From: Mycoplasmoides fastidiosum
GTDB taxonomy: Bacteria > Bacillota_I > Bacilli_A > Mycoplasmatales > Mycoplasmoidaceae
Length of the DNA: 64,000 bases
Direction of reading: 5' to 3'
Assembly (NCBI RefSeq): GCF_024498275.1
Contig: NZ_CP101809.1
Coordinates: 372,001 to 436,000 of the forward strand
The notes under the pieces were generated by a model. The model was not told the DNA's origin and did no database searches. It saw nothing but the letters and a program-made list of their open reading frames with translations. The translations under genes and the position numbers were made by a program. This document shows positions 51,972-64,000 of this stretch, in pieces (position 1 is the first letter of the stretch; the number at the start of each line of letters is the position of its first letter).

Positions 51972-52123
51972 AATTTCATCCAATGAAAAATATATTTTGA
52001 AAAAAAATGTTGTAACTTTTTTAGTTAAACAATCGCTTGTGCAAAATCAGTTGATTGTTTAACAACCATTTTTATCTTCTTTAGGTTACAAGTTGTCATC
52101 GTTAAGATTTATCACAGTTTACA
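51972..52123 (+). promoter_or_regulatory. Structured 5' leader of A6, with the strongest hairpin 2
   Basis: Hairpin 1 is TTTCAT / ATGAAA (51974-51988), unrelated in sequence to hairpin 1 of A4/A5 but at the same place. TTGTAACT 52010-52017 pairs with GGTTACAA 52084-52091 (one T-G pair). Hairpin 2 is a perfect 11-pair stem, GTTAAACAATC / GATTGTTTAAC (52024-52034 with 52053-52063, 18-base loop). No Shine-Dalgarno motif precedes the ATG. Confidence 0.65.
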
Positions 52124-55100
52124 ATGACTTCAAGGTTCAAAAAGAATCTTTTTTCAAAAACTGATAAAGCTAAATGACATTGATCAGCCAAATGACTAAT
52201 TAGTCTAGGAATTTTAGCTGCTACAAGTGTTGGGTTCAGCACTTCAATTTATTTGACCCATCAAGCTTATCTTCAAGATCGTACCGAGGCGGCATTTGAT
52301 CCAGTTCAAGCGCGGTTAGCTCGAATTGAGCAGTCTGGCGCGACAAATGCGTCGGGGGGGGGTTATCTTCTAGTGTTAGCTCGGCTGATGATACAAATTT
52401 AAGTGCGTTTTTAGGTCGTGACTTAGCCGACATTGAAAACATCATCATTGAAGATAATTCTAAAGCGATTTCGTTCCGTGGTGATTTGCCTAAAACCGGT
52501 ATTCGGGTGGTGGCAACTACTGTTAGTTTGACTAAAAACGGCCAAACAATTACTGCTAATGCTTATGATTATGTCAACCTTAAGTATGTGCAATATAACA
52601 AGACCTCCAAAACAGTTACTGATGTTAAATTTGCACCCCCACCAGGTTTATTCAATCTGGATGTTAACCAGAATAACTGACCAACATTACAAGAGTCTGA
52701 TAATTCACTTACCAAGTTTTTTCCAACTCGGGCAATTCGTAATGCTGTAGCTGGCATCTTAGGGAAAAGCTCAGATGGTAGTTTTACTAAAACCGAATGA
52801 TTTGATGCGTTTGATAAAACCAATATTACTTTAGACTTATCGAATCGAGCATTAAGTTCTATTGCTGAAATTTTTAACCCCAACCTGCGCTGGGGTTTGG
52901 GGGTTTATGATTTATTAGGAACGGCTAATTCTTCTAGTTTAGATAGTCATAGTGTTAGTTTAGAAGTGAAATTTACGGGTTTAACTACACTGATTGTTGA
53001 CGATAATATTCTGACCCATTTTCCTAATCCGAATTATAAAAATTTTCCGGCTTTAAAAAACATTCGGGCAAGCAAAAATGCGATCCAAGCCATTGGTGAC
53101 TTCAATACTTTTAGTAATAATCACTATTCTACTGAATATCTAAGTGATACAGAATTAGCAAGCACAAGTTCACCCACAAAAACTGCAGAAAATTATTACG
53201 AGTATTTAAAAAACTTGTGAGCTGATGGTTCTGATGTTAAAGATTTAACATCAGTTATAGGAATTAAAAAATGACTAACTGCAACTTTGCCTAATATTAA
53301 TTATGCAAGTTCAGTAAATAGCTCGTTCATAAAATCAGGAAAAAAAGTAATTTCTGATTATTCTAGTTTTTTAGATGCAGTTTCAGCTGATCCGTTTTAT
53401 TTCAAAACAAGAGATGGCGAGAAATATGTGAACCAAAAAGGTTCTCATGCCACAAATAAAAATGGGTTATCTGCTTCTAGTGGTAGCGACAATGTTCCGC
53501 ATGATGCTAACAGTAATATCACCACAAACGCTAGTGGCACAATTGTTTTTACATATCGGGGTGAACCATCATCTGAAACAACTTTTGATAAAGGGATTAA
53601 TTTTGGTGGCATTAAATTAGATCTTTCCAAAGATCTTTACCGGATTGATTTTTCTAATAACCAAATTGAGCGTATTCCACTATCTAAAAACATGTTTACT
53701 AATGTCGATTTTAGTAATAATCGCTTGCGCTATATCGCTCCAATTGCGGCTAAACCATTACCCTGATTTTATGGTTTATTTTATATGGTGGCTAACTTCA
53801 ATTCAGATAACTATAACCATTTAAATCCGGCCAACTGATCCAAATTTTATGATCAAACTAGTGATAGTCAACCATCAAATTGATCTGTTGGGAATGATAC
53901 GCGGGCTTTTGATAGTTTTCGAGCGGGCAACTCCGCATTCACACTACCAACTTTTTCATTTTATGGGAACCAATTATTAGATTTTTGGCCCCAACAAGAC
54001 ACTGAAAGTAGTTGATATACTTGACCTAAAATTACAATTCCAGCAAATAAACGCATCACTGGAATTGCTGCTAATCTTCACACTAATGTCAGCGGGTATC
54101 CAATCAGTCCGTGAAATCATCAAATTGGTGATGATTCCACAGAATTTTATCCATGATTCCACCGGGTTTGAATTGGGCCCAATTCTGGGAATCAAGTTTT
54201 TTCAACTTATTTAGGAACTTTTGATGGTAACTTTATTCACAACATTGCACCAGATGCAACCCGCTCATCTGCTAGTAATATATATGGAATTTTCTTTAAT
54301 CAGTTAAATGATAATAAAATCTTAACTTACTTACAAAGTTATAGTAAAACCATTAACTATAATGTTACTCTTGCCAAAAATAATTCAAATCAAAAATTTG
54401 TCTTACCTGGTTTTGATTCTAATGCTGAACTAAAACAGATTGGTACTACTGCTTCAACAACTTTATCAACAAGCAGTTCTGATGTTAGTGGAACTAATTC
54501 TGAACCGTTTCGTAAAAAGTTTGATGATGCCATCTTAAAAGCTTCATCAGACGCTTACAAATCATACAACTCCCAAGTTCCTTATATCTTAACAAGAACT
54601 TTACCCCAAAACCATTCGGTATTAAATTCTTGAGGGAAACAAGACGGAAGAACTGGCAATGGGCAAAAAATTAATGTGCAATTAGTTAATCAAGAAAATG
54701 AAGATGTAGCTGATAGTACTTTTAAAGATATTGACTGAGTCAGTTTATATGCCAACGCAAATGGTTTAAATTTAAGTAATGGCAATCTCAGTTTTGCAGA
54801 TCTAGCAAATAACTACAGTCCAACTGACACTAGCGCTTCTTCGATAGCTGATTCAGCCGGGGGGGGGTTATGTCTAGATCTTCTTCTTCCACTAATAACG
54901 GGTACAATTTTTTAACCCAAGTTCTAGGCCAACTGCCCTATTACAACGGGCGGAAAAACGCAACAGCATGAAGCGGAGCAACCGGTAATAAAGCCCTTGG
55001 TATTGACATTAATAAATTTGCGAATGTTACCAGTTCCAATGCGGTACCAAATTCTCCTTCTTACAACTTAATTATTTCAGCACCAAATCAAGAATGAACT

Positions 55101-58100
55101 TATCGGTACACAATTAATGTTTTAACCGATACGACTTATACTTTAAATGCTAAAAATGCAAAAAGTGGGGAACGTATATTTGATGTATCTGCTGATTCTA
55201 GTTTCACAAACCGGTTTAAATTTGCTTCTAGCATCACTCAAACTGATTTATCTAACAACATTGACCAATGAACTTCAGGCACGGCTTACATTCAGAATTA
55301 TATTAAAAATGATTCAAGTTCAATTCACATTAAATCAGTTGATTTAATTAAAAATGAAATTGTAGTTGGGTTTGATGTTAGTGATCCGAATAATAACAAA
55401 ATTGATCTTGCCGATATTACTTTAACCGGATTTCCGACTCAAGAAGCGTTTTTAATTAATAACGAAAAAGTAATTACAACTTTTAATGATGTAACTAATG
55501 CCCCAACTGGTTTTGCACCTAAAGATCATCAAGAAGCAATTGAGTGAATTAAAAATCATGTGGGACTGCGTTGAATTAATTTAAAACTGAACAATTCTTC
55601 TACTACAACAACTGATCCAGTAAGTGGATCAGTTGAGGGTAGTTTAAGTCAAAAAAATATTCACAAATTATCGGCCTTAGAAAATCCTGAACAATATATT
55701 AGCAGTGTTTTTTTCAATAAAAATGACGGAACTTTAGCATTCACTTTACAAGTTAATGCTAACCCTTTAAATGGGGGCATCAATTTAGTTCAAAATCACA
55801 CCATTACCACTTTTAAACAATTCAGTTTCGCTATTGACACATCGAACTTCCAGAAAAATTTAGCAGCGCTTGATTACACTGATGACAAACTCAAAGAGTT
55901 TGTGACTTTAAAAACTTTCCAAATCATTAATGGTCAAGAAACTAATGTCATGTCCCAAACATGACCAAATGCAACAAGCACACTAGATCAGTTTTTACCA
56001 CCAGAAACCACATTACAGTTAACTGATATTAACCGTAATTCTGAAGTGGGAAGTGTTGATTTTGCGGTTAGTTTGTTTGAGAAGAAAACCACAGCAGCGA
56101 CTGTAGGTGATTTAATTGCTGTTAGAAATGCTAGTTTATTTGGGTTATCTAATTTCAACTCCACTTTTAATTGAAAACAAAATAATGACCGGGTTTCAGG
56201 GATTGCTTTTATTACCCATAATCAATATCAAGACCAACCGGTTGCTAGTTTTAAAAAAGCACTAGTTGATAATGTTAATAATCAAACCCAATTTAACCAA
56301 TTAATTTTACCGTTACTAGATTTAAGTGCCAGTGCACCTAATTTTAATAGCCAAAACAGTTTATCTGGAGCCACAACATTAGATGAGACTAAGCAAAACC
56401 AATTAGTAATTGGTTTTCAAAATGAAACAAGCTTAACTGCTGCAGCAGTTAATGCTAATGTCACAATTCAAGCAGATGCCAATTTAGTGGGAATTAACCA
56501 CTTAACTATTAAGGGTGGTTATTTACATGGTAAATTTTATGCCGGATCTGAACAAAAAGCACCAATTAATTTTTTACCATCATTATTGGTGGCTTTAAAA
56601 CCAAATACAACCCAGTATCACGCAATTGACAATAGTTATAAAAATCCAGCTAATTCTGCAACTGTATTAAAGGCCAATAATTCAGCATCAACACCAGTTG
56701 TTTATAAAGGTAGTGAAGATTTATTTCGGGATGCTTTAAATCACCAATGAAAAGATTTATTACCAAGTGAGTGATTAGCAGAATTACGACGGTTAAAAAA
56801 CCGGCAAAGTAGTTTATTAGTGGGTCAATTAGATTATCGGGGTTATGATAGTTTAACTGGTTTTTTAAACCACATTTTAAATACTTCGACTTCAAATACC
56901 AGTTATCAAACCCATGTGGATTTAACTAATTTTAGTAACATCACAATTAATAATTCCACTGGAGAAGTCAAAATTGCAGCCAACACATTATTGGTTAACA
57001 ATGTTTATAAGGATAATCAAAGAGCAGAACGTAGTGCAATTCCAGAAGTTTACGGACAGGAAATTAGTTTCTTTTTAAGCAACTATTTTTTTCGGATTGA
57101 TGCAGCAACTAAAGCGAAACTACCATATGCAGACAATATTGATGTTAATCGCACTTTTGCAAATGAAAGTGTTTTAGGAATTGTTAATCAGCTTGAGGAT
57201 TTATTCCAAAAAGCCCAAAAATTTTATGGAGCCACAACCCAAAATCCTTTAACTGGACCAGAACTATTAGTTGCTCAAGATGCGATTAACATCCTAAAAT
57301 TCAAATTCATTCATCCAGTTTATTACACGAACCCCGATGCTGAACGTTTCTTTACTGAAAAATTTGGCGCCCAAGATGTTGATGCAGCTCATGTGGGGAA
57401 AATGACGAAGTTTAGTGCTTTATCCTTTAGTAACCTAAACTATAACCAAGGCAGTCTAGATGTCAAGATCAAAGTAGAAAATTACATTAATGGTTTTGAT
57501 GGTCAACACTTCACTATCGCTGATAAAGAACAAACTTTTAAAATTACCAATACTTTAGGGACCTTCTTATTACCGACTTGAAAAAATTATGCTGAGAATA
57601 ATTTTAAATTACGTACTGATGATGATCAATTAACAGCTTTAGAAGGTCAAGCAGTTTCAGGGGTGATTAATAATGATCAGTTAAAAACTTGAAAAGTAAC
57701 TGATTATTACCAAGCCCTAATTAGTCATACAAATTCAGCAATTAGTGATGATTACATTAGTTTAAATAACCCCGATCCATGATTTGATTTAGTCACTTGA
57801 CAATTAGTCGATAACAGCGGGATTGCCATTGGAGATACTAGCAACTATCATCAAGAAGCTTTAAGAAGCTTAAAAGAACAACTAAATAAATTTCATGTTA
57901 GTTTAAATGTTCGCAAACAAGATGTGTACTACAGTGAAAAAAACGAACAAATTTATCTACTAAATCCGTTTTTACACTTTAATGTTCCGCCTGGAGCTGC
58001 TGACCAATTTCAAATTTTGAAAAATATTTTTGATCCACATAAAGAAAGTGCACAACTAATCGATAATCTGGGGAATTACCAAAACATTGGTTTAAGCAAC

Positions 58101-59096
58101 GTTATTATTCAGGGCTTCCAACGCCAGCCAATTGTGATTAGTTCCCAAGCTTATCACAATAACGGCTATGAACTAAATTTCAATGGGACGCTGAAACCAA
58201 TTAGTAGTGTCTCAGGTTCAGAAATTTTAAATTGGTTAAAAAGCAATTTACACGAACCAGCTGCGCTTAACACTTTTTTACAATCATTCTTACATGTCCA
58301 AGGTTTTTCCCGAGTTACCCAACCCTTATCACTTGTTTTAAATCCCGAATGAGCAGAACAATTAGCTCATGATACTCCGGTAGCAAAAATGACCAAGTAT
58401 TTATTAATCAATGATGGGCTTGGTCAACTAACCTTTTTACCAGGTAGCATTCAAATTGTCAATAGTTATCAAACCAATGAAATGGAATTAAATCCCAACC
58501 CAATTGATGTTGACCAGTTTTTAGTTGACCCTAGTCAAGCCCGCATTACTTTAACTAATTTAAAACTGGTTAATACCAGAATTACAGTAGCAGATAATGA
58601 AGTTGTGACCAACCAGTTAGTTCGTGACGGCATTCAAAGTAACATTCGTGATGCTACCACGGCGTTACAAACTGAAAACTTTGCTTTAGCATACCGCTAT
58701 TTACAACTGAACGAAGTGTTAGTTAGTAAGCATAATGAGCAACGATTAATCATTCGCGATGTTTATTCTGATATTGCTCAAGGAACAATTGTTATTCAAT
58801 ATGAAATTGAAAATGCGTTTGTTAATGGGCAAATCAAAAACCTGCAAAAGGAATTGGTCATTACTGGTTTTAATTCCAATTCCCACCGATTTTTAACCAC
58901 CCATTTACCATGAGTTTTAGTCACTTTATTGGTGATTGCCATGGGAATTTATTATGCAATTTGACGCTATCGTTATGCAACTAATAGCGTGAAATTCATG
59001 CAGGGAGAACGCATTAAAGTGCGTTCTAGTTTAACCAAATTACGTGCTAAAAAACCCAAACATAACAGTGGTGCACGATTAGCTAAAACTAAATAA
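52124..59096 (+). CDS. A6: giant family-A protein with two frameshifted G-tracts, phase OFF (about 2324 residues if ON)
   Basis: ATG 52124 starts MTSRFKKNLF and a hydrophobic segment at about 24-46, as in A4 and A5. At the first G9 run the frame is lost and stops at TAA 52400-52402 after 92 residues. From 52363 the next frame is open and matches the family (DLSNRALSSIAEIF, LIVDDNILTHFP, IDFSNNQIERIPLSKN) up to a second G9 run at 54859-54867. There the frame is lost again, with a stop about 50 bases on. A third frame then continues with LGQLPYYNGRK, WTYRYTINVLTDTTY and the usual C-terminus to TAA 59094-59096. Adding one base at each run restores the full protein. The rest shows no decay. The leucine-rich-repeat-like stretch near residue 270 differs from its paralogs (SLDSHSVSLEVKFTGL). 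B4 starts only 8 bases after the stop. Function unknown. Confidence 0.88.
52354..52362 (+). repeat. First poly-G tract (G9) in A6, codons 77-80, OFF
   Basis: The frame reads TCG GGG GGG GGT TAT CTT. G10 (or G7) would give Ser-Gly-Gly-Gly-Leu-Ser-Ser-Ser and join the downstream frame. Confidence 0.93.
54859..54867 (+). repeat. Second poly-G tract (G9) in A6, near codon 913, OFF
   Basis: The run follows GATTCAGCC and is followed by TTATGTCTAGATC. With nine G the frame coming from upstream ends at TAA soon after; G10 or G7 would join it to the frame that encodes the rest of the protein. Confidence 0.92.
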
Positions 59097-59104
59097 ATTT
59101 TGCT

Positions 59105-62100
59105 ATGAACACCAAACTAAAAATTCTTAATAAGCAAAAATGGAATCCCAATTTATTCATTTTAGGACTAGTAACTCTAACGAGTTTTAGCTTGAGCATT
59201 AACCAAATGACTCAACATTATCCCCAATCATCACCCCATCATTTATTAACCCAACACCAACAAGCAATAACCGCTGTTAATTATGTCGCATGAACTGATA
59301 ATACTTCTAAACGGATTATTGATGTTTTTCCGTTATCTCGTTTAGCAACCCGCGTATTAGATGCACTAAAAGCGACCGAAACAGCGGGTTCTTCCAAATA
59401 TGATTTAGGGGTTAATTCCCAAGTCAATAAAGGAGAATTGGGACAAGTGAAATCTTTGGATTTAAGTGATTTAAATTTAACAGAAATTGATGCCATTTTA
59501 AACCCTGCTATTACTTGAGACAGTTTATGAAACATTAATTTGTCAAACAACCATTTTGGTGATTATGAAATTAAGTTTGACAAAGCCAAGATGCCTAAAC
59601 TTTATAAAATTTTGGCATCGAATTCCCACCTAAACAAGATGATTAATGTTTCATCTTATGTCGAAGATCCGTACGACCAATCAACAGATGGCAGTGAAAC
59701 CAGAACAAGTGCTCAAGCCCAATATGCAACTCCCATTCGGGATAATGTGCCCCGGTTTTTTGATGTTGCTTCCAATAACATTCGCGAAATTCCCAAATAC
59801 TTTTTAAAAATTAATCTAGCTTATTTAAACATGAGCAATAACAAGTTGGGTTCAGGCACTGAAGCCGATCCAATGGGGATTTATGCCACACCGTGGTATT
59901 CATTAAGTTCATCCGCCAATAGTGCAAACCTTTTAAGTATTCAAGACCCTACTATTCGGGGTCCGTATGGCATTAATGTTTATAATTCTGGGGACAAAAA
60001 AGAAGGTAGTAGTACTGAATACAAATACAGCGACGAACAAGTTGCCCGCTGACGCCAATCACCTTGACCAATTCGGGGGTTAACATTTGGCAACTATAAT
60101 GATGTGCCAAACCGAAGTAATGGTGATCAATTGGATACAAATGTAACCATTGGTACTGGAACTAATCCGGATACGGGTGGCAAAAGTCCGTATTTTAGTT
60201 TTTCTAATAATAATTTAGTCGCTCCAATGGTGTTCCGGAATACCAATGTCACATTTGATTCTAATTCTTCTACTTCCCCCCAACAAAAAAGTGTTAATCT
60301 GTACATTGGTTTGGATGATTATAAAAAATCAGGATACAAAAAAGCTCAAGAGGCAATCATCACCAAAGCTAATGAAAAAAATGATCAATCTAATCCTAAT
60401 GCGAATGCGGAATTATTAGTGCCCCAACCCGATTCCATTTTTCCATTTATGGGTTTGAATGGTTGAACCACTGGCATTCGTCCGGGCTATAATTTTGCCC
60501 GCCCTTTGTTAAGTGTTTATTCGTTTCGTTCCTTTAATGGTTTTGGTTTATTAGAACAAAATCAAGATTCTCGGGGTAACGGGGTTGAAGGAAATGATTG
60601 GGACAACACAACAGAAACTTCAGCATCAACTGGGAGAGCAGATAGTGCAACAGCTTCCCAATCACAACAAAATATGCCTGATCCTTATGCTGGAACCACT
60701 ACTTTAAGTGGGGGCACAGGTGTTACTTGAAAAGTTCCCAAACTGTCAGATTTTGGAAAAGAAGTAGATGGCAGTTGAACTGAATTGTATAATCCAAATG
60801 AAAGAGCAAATAACGCGCCCACTTTAGAAGAGTTCATTCTTGGAACAAATAATGGTGAAAAAAGTGGGTTTTGAGGGACTAAAGGGTTGGTTACAATTCC
60901 CAGAAATAATACCAATGATCGAATGAGTTTTTCATCTGATACTCACCAAACTTATTACAAACGGTACAAACCGTTTCGTACCTATTTAGTAACTGCCAAA
61001 TCCTTTGCTAAATCAGAGCGGGGCACAGATTATGCCCCAGTTTTTGATGGAAATGTTTTCTATGATGCGCGGAATTATGAAAACTTTAACGCCCGCTTAA
61101 ATTTTTCACCCTCAGGACGAAGTGAAATTGGGTTAATGGCCAACTATGCTGAAAACCCAATTAATCTTTTTAAAGGATATGGAAGGGTTCAAAATAATAG
61201 CAGTGTATCCAATAGTATTAGACACTTTGGCAGTATTTTTGGGAATCTACCAATTGTCAACCTAACCGTTGGTTCACCAGTCACTTGGGTCTCTAATATT
61301 AATCGTGACAGTAGTTTTGGTGTTGCCAAAAATACACCAATTCCATATACTTCATCATTAGTCATGAATAATGGTTTGTACAACTATTCGAGCTATTTCA
61401 ATGTTGTTGATGAAATTAAAACCGAATTAGATCAAGAAACTAATTTTAGTACTCAAGTAAGTGCAACAAGTACTAATGGTTTAAATCTTTCTGAATACCA
61501 AAATAAATTTCCCCAAAATGTGCGGGCGGATGATATTTTAGATGGAAAAAATAAATTCTGAAAATCAACTAAAAAATTTGATGAAATTTACATTGAGCGC
61601 TTAAACCAAAATGATGTGAAATTAACTTACAATCCTGAAGCTGGATCACTAACTTATCAATATCGGGTTTATTCACCGGGTTATTCCCGTCAGGGGCGGT
61701 TGTTTAAACCAAATGATGATCAGGCAACAGCTGAAAAAGATAATACCCCAACGATTGATGTGACAGTTCATAAAACTGTGACCGGATTTGCTCAAGCCCA
61801 AATCCAGAAAGAAAATGATCAGGGAGAATTTATAACTTTTAGTTCAGATAGCATAACTAATAATTTAGTAGAGTATACTGCTCCAAAAAGTGCTAAAGCT
61901 CAAATTACTACAGTTGCAGACTATAGTAAAGTTAATGCTCAACTCATTGCTAATACTTTTAAAACCAATTATTTGGGTAATAAAATGGTTAACAATGCCC
62001 AACAAACCGCAATTGAAAAAGATCAGCATGCATTAACTAATGTGAATGCCCAATGAATTACAGAAATCATTAAAAACCAAGTCGATGGTACGGTTCAGTT

Positions 62101-64000
62101 TAAAGTTGAAATTCCTGACTACACTTTTGCCAATGGGATCAGTTTTAACTATCCAACTAAATTGAAATCGGCTGTTTATAAGTGAACCGGTTTACCAAAA
62201 ACTAACACCACAGTAATTGGCAGAAATATTGCAGATGATAACGGACAACAAACGTTTGTGGAAACTACATTTGCGAATGATGCCAATCGGTTAAGCAAGT
62301 TCAAAGAAATCATTGCCAAACCAGCCAGTGCGATTACGGCCCAAGACATTTTTGCTTTAAAAGCGGTAACAACTGATGTGTCAACATGAACCACAGTTAC
62401 TGCAAGCAATGCAAGTGATTATTTCACTTTGTTTCCGAATGATGCGAATGGAACTTTATTATGACAAGTGAAAATTCCGGGGGATTTAACTAATGGCATT
62501 CCTGAACAACGGATCACCGTGTTATGAGAACACTTGTTTAACCAAACAACCACTGTCACTTGAAAAACCCAAGCGCAATTAAATAACTTCTTGTTAGGCA
62601 AAACGCCTGAAGATATTAAAGCTGCATTTAAAACTAATCCCCAAACTTTTTTAGATGTGCTTAACAAACCAAATAACAACCAATTAACTACAGCTGATTT
62701 AGAAATTGAAGATAATAATTTCATTACCAATACCAATAATGGTCAAATTCGGTTCACGAATATTCGGTTAAAAAACCATTTTTTAAACGGGATTAAATAC
62801 AATAATGGTCAGCCAGAAAACCAAGCTGCTGGGACTACACCAACTTATTTAACGATTCCAATTTCGCCTAACTACCAAGGTCAACGTCCGGTTTCTGTAT
62901 TAACTTGAAAATCCGAAACTGAAGTCATTAAAAACATTAAAGATTATTTACAAAAAAACAATTTAGTTCAAGTTGATCCGAATAATGCACAAGCCACAAC
63001 AATTGAAGAAGTTTTAAACCAAATGAATGTTTATGATTTGAAACAAGCAATTGTTAATAACAATCTAAACTTAACTGATATGAACTTGTTCACTCTACAA
63101 AACATTAATAAAAACAATTTTGCTTTAAAAACTAATTTGAATGAAAGTTTAGTCGCTAACAACACAACCGGGCAACTGACTTTTAAAAATTTACAGTTTA
63201 AAAATTGACAAGAAGCCAATAGTTTTGCAACACTAACCCATGATGTCCCAGAACATAGTGTGCAAGCTAGTCCGGTTGTTAACAGTTTTATTTGATCTAA
63301 ATCCATCAGTTCGGCTTTAGCCAACAAATCAGTGTTAGAAGTCGAACAAATTTTCCGCTCTCCAACCCAAGCTCCAGCTTACATTGATGCATTAAATGTT
63401 GGTAAAAAAACTTTTAACGCGAACAATGTGAGTGAAAATCATTATCGAATTGATCCAACCAAAATTCAAGTTGATTTAGTTGCGGGAACGATTACGTTTG
63501 CAGCTAATGCAATAACTATGACTAATTATGTTGCAACTGCAGGTCAAGACCCAGTGGATCATGTGGTTACAGAAGTAAAAACTTATAGTTTACCCAACAA
63601 ATATTTAACCAATTTCCAAGTAAATGCGAACATCACTTCTGCATCTGGGTTTAAAGATGATTATGCGAAATTTTATTTTGGTTACAGCTATAGTGCGGCT
63701 GGAATTACACAAGCACAAAAACAAGTTGTTGATGATGCGGTGGCAGGGTTAAAAACCCCGAACTTAGTCCACCAAACCACCCAAGTGGGTTCGAACTTAA
63801 TCCGGAGATGACTGGTCAATAATAATGCGGCCCGCATTAATCCAACTGATTTAGAGCGCATTAATCAATTGAAACAATTATCAGCAAATGACTTTGTCAA
63901 AAAAACTGATTTTAGTGGCTATTTTTATTTACCAAATTATTTAGCATTTGTTAATTCAGCTGTGCCCACTGGAATTAACCGTACTTATTTTATTGCTGAA
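59105..64000 (+). CDS. B4: giant family-B surface protein, first 1632 residues (3' end outside window)
   Basis: The frame is open from ATG 59105 to the right edge under code 4. It begins MNTKLKILNKQKW, with a hydrophobic segment at about 17-36 (FILGLVTLTSFSLS), then leucine-rich-repeat-like motifs (LDLSDLNLTEIDAIL, DVASNNIREIPKYF, LNMSNNKLGS, FSFSNNNLVAP), a variable Gly/Ser/Thr-rich island near 60570-60720, FNARLNFSPSGRSEIGLM and the strand-like motifs NGQIRFTNIRLKNHFLNG and NTTGQLTFKNLQFKN. By alignment with B1 about 572 C-terminal residues are missing. It is the second gene of the A6-B4 unit, with the shortest A-B gap (8 bases). No homopolymer switch is seen in the visible part. Function unknown. 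Confidence 0.92.

Larger units (their letters stand above)
10581..59096 (+). repeat. Tandem array of A-B gene pairs, period about 13.8 kb
   Basis: Starts of A3, A4, A5 and A6 are at 10581, 24469, 38297 and 52124, that is 13888, 13828 and 13827 bases apart. Each unit holds promoter, structured leader, A gene with G-tract and B gene; the three complete units also show a terminator. The near-constant period and near-identical patches point to tandem duplication. Confidence 0.85.

Noticed and set aside
3376-59096. Naming the proteins as known gliding proteins (Gli349/Gli521 type) or BspA-like lipoproteins
   Set aside because: Size and anchoring are suggestive, but I recognise no specific match, and no lipobox is present.
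1-64000. tRNA, rRNA, CRISPR arrays, insertion sequences, phage genes
   Set aside because: No cloverleaf, rRNA-like block, short spaced repeats or transposase-like frame was seen; the window is filled by the two gene families.

Overview
The window comes from a mollicute (Mycoplasma/Spiroplasma-type bacterium). The DNA is AT-rich, and long reading frames stay open only if TGA is read as tryptophan (genetic code 4). Under the standard code the same genes break into dozens of short pieces that always end at conserved Trp positions. I cannot name the species or the protein families with confidence.

Nearly all 64 kb are filled by ten giant genes on the + strand, belonging to two paralogous families that I call A and B. 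Family A encodes proteins of about 2285-2324 residues, family B about 2196-2208 residues. The order is A1 (3' part only, 1-3027), A2 (3376-10233), A3 (10581-17475), B1 (17497-24123), A4 (24469-31344), B2 (31366-37956), A5 (38297-45163), B3 (45184-51780), A6 (52124-59096), B4 (59105 to beyond the right edge). From A3 onward the array is a tandem repeat of an A-B pair with a period of about 13.8 kb. A1 and A2 are A genes without a B partner.

Each B gene follows its A gene by only 8-21 bases and has no promoter of its own, so each pair looks like a two-gene operon. Each A gene has about 345 bases in front of it. This stretch holds an extended -10 promoter and then a leader of about 150-170 nt. 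The leader carries two hairpins and a conserved TTGTAACT / AGTTACAA pair; the hairpins keep their place and pairing while their sequence changes. A strong hairpin-plus-T-run terminator follows B1, B2 and B3.

Both families have the same plan: a short basic N-terminus, one hydrophobic segment, leucine-rich-repeat-like motifs in the first quarter, a very long extracellular part with recurring beta-strand-like motifs and variable Asn/Ser/Thr-rich islands, then a C-terminal hydrophobic segment and a basic tail. I saw no cysteine in the stretches I translated. Function is not shown by the sequence; surface adhesins, gliding-type or antigenic proteins are plausible.

The most striking feature is a run of 9-10 G at codons 77-80 of every complete A gene. 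It is in frame in A2, A4 and A5 but out of frame in A3 and A6. A6 has a second G9 run near codon 913 that is also out of frame, and A5 has a shorter, in-frame G7 run at the same place. This looks like a set of independent on/off switches (slipped-strand phase variation) controlling giant, doubly anchored surface proteins, together with partner B proteins that carry no such switch. Patches of near identity between paralogs suggest that gene conversion also reshuffles the array.
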